Source of the DNA: Nostocales cyanobacterium Centralia_MAG_434
GTDB taxonomy: Bacteria > Cyanobacteriota > Cyanobacteriia > Cyanobacteriales > Nostocaceae
Assembly: GCA_021324415.1 (NCBI GenBank)
Contig: JAJPJF010000293.1
Location: 1 to 40,930 of the forward strand
Direction of reading: 5' to 3'
Length of the DNA: 40,930 nucleotides
A model generated the notes under the pieces. The model saw nothing but the letters and a program-made list of their open reading frames with translations. It ran no database searches and was not told where the DNA came from. A program made the position numbers and the translations under genes. Shown piece by piece: positions 29,801 to 35,589 of this stretch. Within the stretch, counting starts at the first letter, position 1. Every line of letters starts with the position of its first letter.

Positions 29801-31714
29801 GTTGAGGCGACTGGCGTGAGCAGGGGGGAGACTGAAAATCAATCCTCTAATGAGCGTCTGTACAAAACTGGAGATTTAGGACGTTATCTACCGGATGGAA
29901 ACATTGAGTTTCTGGGACGAATTGACCATCAGGTGAAGATTCGCGGTTTCCGCATCGAACCTGGGGAGATTGAGGCGGTGCTAGCCCAACACCCAGAGGT
30001 GGTTCAAGGTGTGGTTATAGCTAGGGACAACAATGGCGACCAAAGCCTAGTGGGTTATGTGATTCCACAGTCTGAAAAAGCTCCTACAAGCAGTGAACTG
30101 CGCCGCTTTCTCAAAGAGAAGTTACCCGATTACATGATACCATCAGTATTCGTGGTACTAAAAGCTCTACCTTTGACGCCCAACGGCAAGGTAAACCGTC
30201 AAGCCCTACCAGCACCAGACCTGAACCTAACTAAGCGCGAAAATGTCTATGTAGAACCACGCACGCTAGTTGAAGAGTTGTTAGTAAGAATTTGGTCTCA
30301 AGTGCTTGGGATTGAGCAAGTTGGTGTTTACGATAACTTCTTTGACTTGGGTGGACATTCTTTGCTGATCACTCAGCTTGTTGTCAAGGTGCGAGAAACT
30401 TTTCAAGTTGAGTTACCCTTGCGTAGTTTATTTGAGATGCCTACAGTTGCACAATTGGCTCAGAGTATTGCGATCGCTCAAAAAACAGGAGCTTTATCCA
30501 CGACTGTTGGCGCAAAAACACCCCTGAATTTCAAGGCTGAAACTGTCCTTGACCCTACAATTAGCCCAAATACACCCTATCACCATATCACCAAGCCAGC
30601 TTGTGTTTTCTTAACTGGAGCCACAGGTTTTGTCGGAGCTTTTTTGCTGCATGAACTCCTGCGGCAAACTCACGCAGATATCTATTGTTTGGTTCGTGCG
30701 CCCAATCTCAAAGAAGGTAAGAAGAGAATTCAAACCAGCCTTGAATCTTATTTATTGTGGGATGAATCTTTCAGTTGCAGAATTATCCCAGTTGTCGGAG
30801 ATCAAACTCAGCCGCTTTTAGGGCTTTCCCAGGAAGAGTTCCAAGCCATGGCTGAGTTAGTTGACGTCGTCTATCACAATGGTGCATGGGTGCATCATAC
30901 TTCTCCCTACCCTGTACTTAAGGCAGCTAATGTTTTGGGAACCCAAGAAGTTTTGAGATTCGCAAGTCAAGTTAAAGTCAAATCTGTGCATTTCATTTCC
31001 ACCAAAAGTGTTTTTTCCGCAGTTGGTGATTCTGGAGTCCGGATTGTTCGAGAAGATGACAGTTTAGATGATGACCAATTGCCATTAGGAGGTTATTCTC
31101 AAAGCAAATGGGTTGCCGAAAAGTTAGTCACTATTGCCCGTGACCGAGGTCTCCCTGTGTGTATCTACAGAATAGGACGTGTTTCTGGGCACAGTCAAAC
31201 TGGTGTTTTTAATAGAAATGACTTCTTGTACAAACTCATTATAGGCTGTATCCAACTTGGAAGTGTGCCGGAAATAGAGATGATCGAGGACATAGCTCCT
31301 GTAGACTATATCAGCAGAGCGATCGTCTATTTGTCTAAGCAAAAGCAATCCTTAAACAAAGCATTTCATTTTGTTAATCAACAGCCTTTCAACTCCAGTT
31401 TACTGATCAACTTGCTCAACGCGTTTGGTTACCCATTGCAACAAATTTCTTATGAGCAATGGCGAAGATGTTTGCTTACAGTTGCGGAACACTCACCAGA
31501 ACATACCTTGTATCCACTGGTGTCGTTTTTCCCTCCCAGAAGTTCTGAACAAGAAATGTCTCAAGGAACACTAGAATTTGACTGTCAAAATACACTTAAT
31601 GGACTTGCAGGCACCTCTATAGTCTGTCCTCCTGTAGATGAGCAATTGCTTTCCACTTACTTGTCATATTTAACTCATCACGGTTTTCTTTTGCCTGTGC
31701 AGTCGAACGATTAA
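23897..31714 (+). CDS. NRPS with reductive release: C-A(Ser)-PCP-C-A(X)-PCP-TD
   Basis: This 2605-aa terminal synthetase starts 30 bp after the PKS. C3 (about 45-480) has HHIVADA at 178-184. A3 (about 505-1000) has pocket D-V-W-H-I-S-L-I-D, a known serine code. PCP3 uses Ser1052. C4 (about 1110-1545) has the canonical HHVVADG (1244-1250). A4 (about 1570-2090) has pocket D-S-A-L-I-A-E-V-W, almost the same as A2 of the first NRPS and not assigned. PCP4 uses Ser2155. The C terminus (about 2230-2605) is an NAD(P)H-dependent thioester reductase, with GATGFVG starting at Gly2241 and the YxxxK pair Tyr2400/Lys2404. Such domains release the chain as an aldehyde, sometimes as an alcohol. There is no thioesterase. 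A4 contains two insertions, one near 28675-28712 and one at 29747-29832. Confidence 0.96.
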   Translation: MSDLSQRLAGLSPEKLKLLAQRLNKKKGEALLQQQISPHSRESNSFPLSFAQQRLWFLDQLQPGNIAYNISQAMHLKGWLHVAALEQSFQEIVRRHEVLRTTFAMVDGELVQVISPSPNFTLPVVDLTELSTTVQKVKVQELATHEAQYPFDLAHGPLLRVTLLKLGETEHVLVFVMHHIVADAKSCGILIQELAVLYKGFSTGKPPVLPELSIQYADFAHWQRQWLQGSVLAEQLAYWKQQLAETPPVLTLPTDRSSPSVQNLAGDCISFHLSPSLSAMLKKLSQSEGVTLFITLLAAFQTLLYRYSTQDDFCVGTAINNRKTSELNSLIGCFVNTLVLRANLSGNPSFRELLSRVREVALAAYAHQDLPFEKLVEELQPERNFSQNPLFRVMFVFWNAPMPDLKLGNLSLSHLDIDRTTSRFDLTLAMAETQQGLVASFEYNTGIFDAATISRMVGHFQTLLSGVVAHPDQQLTDLPILTAAEQHQLLVEWNHTETSYPKLQCIHQLFEIQVEQTPDAVAVVFVDEQLTYRELNYQANQLAHHLQTLGVKPEVLIGICLERSVEMVIGLLGILKAGGAYVPLDPTYPKERLALMLQDTQVPVLLTQQHLVQMLPPHQAQVICLDTDWKANTDVANLQCPSNPVSKATIQNLAYVIYTSGSTGKPKGVMNTHMGLCNRLLWMQDVYHLTQTDRVLQKTPFSFDVSIWEFFWPLLHGACLVVAQPGGHQDSAYLVKLIGSQQITTIHFVPSMLQVFLEEPGLEVCTCLKHVICSGEALPWKLQKHFFTRLNAQLYNLYGPTEAAIDVTYWRCDRHSDLPIVPIGSPIANTKSYLLDSFGRSVPIGVPGELHIGGAGLARGYLNLPELTAVKFIPNPFSQEPGTHLYKTGDLARYLPDGNIEFLGRIDHQVKIRGFRIELGEIEAVLVQHQAVRETVVLAREIQPGNKQLVAYVVPNSEQTPSINQLQRFLQEQLPEYMLPAAFVILEALPLLPNGKVNRQMLPAPVAQLEPSDTFVAPCTPIEQVLAGIWAEVLGLKTVSIHSNFFDLGGHSLLATRVISQVRKIFKVDLPLRRLFEEPTVSRLAKDIERANHTGLGLKLPPIKRISRDTELPLSFAQARLWFLAQLEPNSPFYNIPSAFRLQGRLNLAALEQSLSEILRRHEVLRTTFSTVEGRPVPIILPATRLSLPIIDLCKVPESQQQTVVRQLMMTEAKQPFDLSTGPLLRVKLLWISEQEYVALFTMHHVVADGWSIGVLVREMTALYQAFCNGQPSPLSEFPIQYVDFAAWQRQSAIKEVFKAQLAYWRQHLAGVSTLLQLPTDHQRPTVATFRGDTYSFKLSQELSFGLKTLSFQKESTLFMLLLAAFKTLLYRYTGNTDIVVGTPIANRHQTEIEGLIGFFVNTLVLRTDLSDNPCFDELLERVREVALQAYTHQDLPFEQLVEEIQPQRSTSYTPLFQVMFVLQNAPMPPIELSGLTVSSLASNIGSAKFDLTLSMQETTEELLGTVEYNSDLFDKGTICRMVGHLQELLTAIVANPKQHLNELPLLTEAEQHQLLVAWNDTEAEYPSNQCIHQLIEAQVERSPDAVAVLFVDERSEASHRVDQYLTYQELNVKANQLAHHLQTLGVGPEVLVGIYLERSVEMIVGLVGILKAGGAYVPLDPTYPQERLDFILQDTQLSMLLTQERLTEKLPQHQAQVVCLDTNCSGIALQSKENPPNLPKPHNLAYVIYTSGSTGQPKGVQITHQNLVHSTYSRILYYSKPATRFLLVSPFVFDSSVAGIFWTLCQGGALMLPREKLQLELFQFIEMIPRHQISHILCLPSFYKLILEHAAPQQLDSLNTVIVAGESCSAELVKLHHQLLPHTPLFNEYGPTEGTVWSSVYNCHNHNGQTTVPIGCPIANTQIHILDSCEQLAPIGVPGELHIGGAGLARGYLNHPELTAAKFIPNPFQRGRGAGEQGSQRRAGVPPVEATGVSRGETENQSSNERLYKTGDLGRYLPDGNIEFLGRIDHQVKIRGFRIEPGEIEAVLAQHPEVVQGVVIARDNNGDQSLVGYVIPQSEKAPTSSELRRFLKEKLPDYMIPSVFVVLKALPLTPNGKVNRQALPAPDLNLTKRENVYVEPRTLVEELLVRIWSQVLGIEQVGVYDNFFDLGGHSLLITQLVVKVRETFQVELPLRSLFEMPTVAQLAQSIAIAQKTGALSTTVGAKTPLNFKAETVLDPTISPNTPYHHITKPACVFLTGATGFVGAFLLHELLRQTHADIYCLVRAPNLKEGKKRIQTSLESYLLWDESFSCRIIPVVGDQTQPLLGLSQEEFQAMAELVDVVYHNGAWVHHTSPYPVLKAANVLGTQEVLRFASQVKVKSVHFISTKSVFSAVGDSGVRIVREDDSLDDDQLPLGGYSQSKWVAEKLVTIARDRGLPVCIYRIGRVSGHSQTGVFNRNDFLYKLIIGCIQLGSVPEIEMIEDIAPVDYISRAIVYLSKQKQSLNKAFHFVNQQPFNSSLLINLLNAFGYPLQQISYEQWRRCLLTVAEHSPEHTLYPLVSFFPPRSSEQEMSQGTLEFDCQNTLNGLAGTSIVCPPVDEQLLSTYLSYLTHHGFLLPVQSND
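29747..29832 (+). repeat. In-frame compound repeat insertion in A4
   Basis: Three GCAGGGGA units are followed by a second, palindrome-like block (GCCAGCGCCGTGCGGGAG ... GGCGACTGGCG) and one more AGCAGGGG. They encode RGAGEQGSQRRAGVPPVEA and about ten further residues, where a minimal A domain has only a few. The insertion lies between IPNPF and LYKTGD, the same point as in A1 and A2, and leaves the frame open. Confidence 0.75.
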
Positions 31715-31759
31715 CTCTTAAGTATAAAAACATAACTTTCGATATCAAAAGGTACTATC

Positions 31760-32962
31760 ATGCTCTTAGGTAAAGCAACAGCAGAAGGAACACGACGTTA
31801 CAGAGAAAGACACAGAAAGAACTGTGTACGGGATCACTTTCGAGAAGTTGGCAATCTGATTACCAGTTCTATTGGACTTGGAACCTACCTTGGTGAACTT
31901 AATGAGCCAACTAACGTCCTTGTGACAGAAGCAGTGATTGAATCAGTCCGACGTGGCGTGAACTTGATTGACTCGTCAATCAACTATCGTCACCAGCATA
32001 GTGAACGGAGTGTAGGAAAAGGCATCCAACGTCTTGTGGAATTGGGAGAGGTGTCAAGGGATGAACTGATCATCTGTACAAAAGGAGGCTTCCTCCCACA
32101 TCTCAATCAAAACCAAGCAGACTGGTTTTATCAACAGTACATCGAGCCTGGCAACTCCGGAATAAACATGAGGGACTTAGTTGCAAAGGAGCACTGCATA
32201 CATCCAGAATTTCTTTGGAATCAGATCAATAGTAGCCTTACAAACCTAGGACTACAGACAATTGATGTGTACTACATCCACAACCCTGAAATTCAACTCT
32301 TTGAGGTTGCACCAGAAGTATTTTACAATCGGTTGCAAGCAGCCTTCAAAGTTATGGAAGATGTAGCAGATGCTGGGAAAATTTCTGCTTATGGTTTGGC
32401 AACTTGGAATGGCTTGCGTGTCCCTCCGGACTCAAAAGACCATTTAGATCTAGCACGAGCAAAGTCCCTTGCTCAGGAAGTAGCTGGTAACAAGAAGGAT
32501 CGATTTCAGTTTATCCAGTTTCCCTTAAACATGGCGATGCCAGAAGCACTCGTCGCACCAACTCAAAAGCTTGGAGAAGAACAAGTCCCAGTTTTGGAAG
32601 CTGCTTATCGTTTAGGGATTACCCCCATAGCTAGTAATTCTCTGTGTCAAGCACAAGTGGTAGGCAAAATCCCAGAGTATATTGTCTCTGCTTTTGGTGA
32701 TGACCTTCAGACCGACTGTCAACGCGCACTCCAGTATACTAGAAGTGCCCCAGGGCTGCTCACTGCCCTTGTAGGGATGAAAACCCCAGAACATATAGAA
32801 GAGAACTTAGCACTTACTTTTATCCCTCCTTTGAAGAGAGAGCATTTTGAACAACTTACCTATTCAATTGTTGATGTGTTGAAAATTATGCATAGAGGCA
32901 GTGATAGTTGGACTTTTGAGATAGCCAACCTATCCTATCCGTCAACCTCACTATCTGCCTAA
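31760..32962 (+). CDS. Aldo/keto reductase, probable tailoring enzyme
   Basis: The 400-aa protein has a complete AKR catalytic tetrad: Asp71 (LIDSS), Tyr76 (INYR), Lys108 (CTKGG) and His174 (YYIHNPE). The start is supported by AAAAGG about 10 nt upstream of the ATG. It begins 46 bp after the NRPS with the reductase domain, on the same strand, so it is probably part of the operon. Inference: it could reduce the peptide aldehyde released by that domain to an alcohol, or reduce a ketone elsewhere in the product. The protein is longer than a typical 320-aa AKR because of an extended N terminus and an insert after the Lys108 strand. A general metabolic role cannot be ruled out. Confidence 0.88.
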   Translation: MLLGKATAEGTRRYRERHRKNCVRDHFREVGNLITSSIGLGTYLGELNEPTNVLVTEAVIESVRRGVNLIDSSINYRHQHSERSVGKGIQRLVELGEVSRDELIICTKGGFLPHLNQNQADWFYQQYIEPGNSGINMRDLVAKEHCIHPEFLWNQINSSLTNLGLQTIDVYYIHNPEIQLFEVAPEVFYNRLQAAFKVMEDVADAGKISAYGLATWNGLRVPPDSKDHLDLARAKSLAQEVAGNKKDRFQFIQFPLNMAMPEALVAPTQKLGEEQVPVLEAAYRLGITPIASNSLCQAQVVGKIPEYIVSAFGDDLQTDCQRALQYTRSAPGLLTALVGMKTPEHIEENLALTFIPPLKREHFEQLTYSIVDVLKIMHRGSDSWTFEIANLSYPSTSLSA

Positions 32963-33005
32963 AGCAGAGCTCAAGTGTGCAACGCTAAGATAACAGCACA
33001 AAAAT

Positions 33006-34265
33006 ATGCGTATAAAAATTGTAGCATTGGCATCACCGGGTGGAATCCGAGCTTACATGGCTCTCGGTCTTGGGTTGCAACGGGCTGGTCATTCAGTACA
33101 ACTGGCTACCTTTCCTTTTTTGCAAGAGTTCGTTAGCAGCTATGGATTGGACTTTGCGGCTATAGACTGTCAGAACTTTCAAAAGACTTGTCCAATGCCT
33201 TTCGGCAACAACCCATTCCGTTTCATCCACAATTTTGGCAACTGGCTGCGACCACTCAATGAGAGTCTTTTACCTGTACTCTGGCAAGTTTGTCAAGATA
33301 CTGACGTCATTATTTTTAACCCAAATACATTCGCCTGCTACGATATCGCTGAAAAACTAGGTATCCCTTGCTACGCAGCCTGTGAACAGCCCCATCATCT
33401 AACTGATGTTTTTCCTTATTTTCATTTTCCCCAGATAAGTGTGCCAACTTTTAGGCATCAAATAGGCATTTACAATCGATTGACCTACTCCTTGTTCGAT
33501 AAACTCATCTGGCTATCTATTCAACAACCGTTCAACCAGTGGCGACAAGAAACCTTGACTTTGCCTTCTCTTCCTCCATGGTCAGGTGTTTTAACTCGAA
33601 TGCAGCAACAAAAAATACCATGTTTATACACCTGTAGTCCTTCTTTTCTCCCTAAACCTTCCAATTGGCCAAACTGGGTATATGTCACTGGTTACTGGTT
33701 TCTGGAACGCTCATCCACCTGGCAACCACCTACCAAGTTGGTAGAATTTCTGGCTGCTGGACCACCGCCAATTTATCTTGAAACCTGGCATGAGAAACTA
33801 GGAGTAGAGGCAGTCCGGAAAGTTCTATCTCAGACGGGACAACGAGCTATTGTGCGCACTGTAGCAGGGGGTCTTCGTGATGCCAAATTTTCAGAGGATG
33901 AGGTATTCACTATCAAATCAGTGCCTCACGATTGGCTATTTCCCCAAATGGCTGCAGTTGTGCATCACGGTGGTCATGGCACAACTTTGAATGGTATTCG
34001 TGCTGGTGTTCCCACAGTTGCAATACCTTACAATGGCGACCAATTTTTGTGGTCTCGTAGAGTAGCGGAATTGGGCTTAGGTCCACCACCGATTGTGCAA
34101 GAACAGCCATCAGTAAAGAGACTAGCCGCTGCTATTAGAATTGCTATCAGTGATACAACAATGCGATCGCGTACTGTAGCAATAGGCAAGCAGATTCAGG
34201 CAGAGGACGGAGTGGCGAGGGCAGTTGAAGCTTTTCATAGGCATTTGCCACCTAATTTACAGTAA
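33006..34265 (+). CDS. Family 1 (UDP-sugar type) glycosyltransferase
   Basis: The 419-aa GT-B fold protein has an N-terminal acceptor half (MRIKIVALASPGGIRAYMAL) and a C-terminal donor half. The donor signature is VPHDWLFPQMAAVVHHGG, continuing HGTTLNGIRAGVPTV, with the HHGGHGTT core from His320, as in macrolide, glycopeptide and sterol glucosyltransferases. No signal peptide is visible, so it acts in the cytoplasm. It lies 44 bp after the AKR and 44 bp before the exporter, in line with decoration of the product before export. Serine side chains, the ketide hydroxyl or a terminal alcohol would be possible acceptors. The sugar cannot be predicted. No sugar-nucleotide biosynthesis genes are nearby, so a common sugar is likely. 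Confidence 0.9.
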   Translation: MRIKIVALASPGGIRAYMALGLGLQRAGHSVQLATFPFLQEFVSSYGLDFAAIDCQNFQKTCPMPFGNNPFRFIHNFGNWLRPLNESLLPVLWQVCQDTDVIIFNPNTFACYDIAEKLGIPCYAACEQPHHLTDVFPYFHFPQISVPTFRHQIGIYNRLTYSLFDKLIWLSIQQPFNQWRQETLTLPSLPPWSGVLTRMQQQKIPCLYTCSPSFLPKPSNWPNWVYVTGYWFLERSSTWQPPTKLVEFLAAGPPPIYLETWHEKLGVEAVRKVLSQTGQRAIVRTVAGGLRDAKFSEDEVFTIKSVPHDWLFPQMAAVVHHGGHGTTLNGIRAGVPTVAIPYNGDQFLWSRRVAELGLGPPPIVQEQPSVKRLAAAIRIAISDTTMRSRTVAIGKQIQAEDGVARAVEAFHRHLPPNLQ

Positions 34266-34308
34266 CACAATGTTGTCGCCAAATCTAGCCATTAGTGTTG
34301 TATAGTCA

Positions 34309-35589
34309 ATGCAAGCATTTATCCTCATTTGGTTTGGTCAATTTGTCTCGTTGATCGGCTCTGGTCTCACCAGATTTGCGCTTGGTGTATGGGTATATCA
34401 AAATAGTGGGAAAGTTACCCAGTTCGCCTTGATTTCGTTGTTTGGCATGCTGCCGGGTATTTTAATATCACCATTGGCAGGTACGCTGGTGGATCGCTGG
34501 GATCGACGCTGGGCTATGCTTCTTGCCGACGCTGGGGCAGGACTGAGTACACTTTTGATTGCGCTGTTGCTGTTTGCCAATCAACTTCAAGTTTGGCAGA
34601 TTTACCTTGCTGTCGCGGTTAGTTCGACCTTCAGCGCTTTCCAATGGCCGGCCTATAGTGCTACAACTACGCTGCTTGTTCCCAAGCAACACCTTGGTCG
34701 CGCCAGTGGTATGGTTCAAATGGCAGATGCCGTGTCAAGGTTGATTTCACCAATACTCGCTGGGTCGCTAGTTGTAACTATTCGGCTTCAGGGTGTGATT
34801 CTCATTGACTGTGTGACTTTCTTGTTTGCGATCGCCACACTCATGCTTGTCCAATTCCCCAGACCCAGAATTACTGTAGAGGATAATGTAGGGAAAGGGT
34901 CGTTATTGCATGAAGTCATCTATGGTTGGAAATACATCACTGCGCGACCTGGGCTATTAGGATTGTTAACATTTTTTGCTATTAGCAATTGCTTTATAGG
35001 AGTTGTCACCGTGCTAGTTACACCTCTGGTACTCTCCTTTGCTTCGGCTACTGTACTTGGCATTGTGTTATCCATTGGTGGGAGCGGTATGCTGGTTGGT
35101 GGTATGGTGGTGACTGCTTGGGGTGGGACAAAGAACCGTATGAATGGCATACTCGGTTTTACACTTTTAGGTGGGCTGTGCATGGTGGTTGCTGGATTGA
35201 TGCCCTCTGTCCCAGTCTTTTTTGTTGTTACTTTTATTTACTTCTTTGGGGTGCCAATTATCAATAGCTGCGATCAGGCAATCTGGCAGAGCAAAGTCGC
35301 GCCTGCTGTACAGGGACGGGTCTTTGCTTTGCGTCGCATGCTTGCTTGGGCATCTCTACCACTTGCTTATCTGATTGCAGGACCGCTAGCCGATCAAGTC
35401 TTTGAGCCATCGCTTGCCGTAGGAGGAGTACTGGCTGGAAGTGTCGGACAAATCATCGGTGTAGGGCGAGGGCACGGCATTGCTTTATTGTTGATTGTCA
35501 TGGGAATGCTCAATATGTTGGTTTCAATTGGAGGTTATTTGTATCAACCTATACGACTGTTAGAGAAGCAACTGCCAGACGCCTACTAA
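34309..35589 (+). CDS. Major facilitator superfamily exporter
   Basis: The 426-aa hydrophobic protein has about 12 predicted membrane segments and the MFS loop signature TLVDRWDRRWAMLLAD between TM2 and TM3. It resembles the macrolide-efflux/EntS-like group (MFS_3). An in-frame TAG at 34303-34305 fixes the start at the ATG at 34309. It is the last plus-strand gene of the biosynthetic run and most likely exports the (glyco)lipopeptide across the inner membrane. EntS-type members export siderophores, which fits the metallophore idea but does not prove it. Its stop overlaps the convergent acylase gene by 4 bp (CTAA shared). Confidence 0.9.
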   Translation: MQAFILIWFGQFVSLIGSGLTRFALGVWVYQNSGKVTQFALISLFGMLPGILISPLAGTLVDRWDRRWAMLLADAGAGLSTLLIALLLFANQLQVWQIYLAVAVSSTFSAFQWPAYSATTTLLVPKQHLGRASGMVQMADAVSRLISPILAGSLVVTIRLQGVILIDCVTFLFAIATLMLVQFPRPRITVEDNVGKGSLLHEVIYGWKYITARPGLLGLLTFFAISNCFIGVVTVLVTPLVLSFASATVLGIVLSIGGSGMLVGGMVVTAWGGTKNRMNGILGFTLLGGLCMVVAGLMPSVPVFFVVTFIYFFGVPIINSCDQAIWQSKVAPAVQGRVFALRRMLAWASLPLAYLIAGPLADQVFEPSLAVGGVLAGSVGQIIGVGRGHGIALLLIVMGMLNMLVSIGGYLYQPIRLLEKQLPDAY

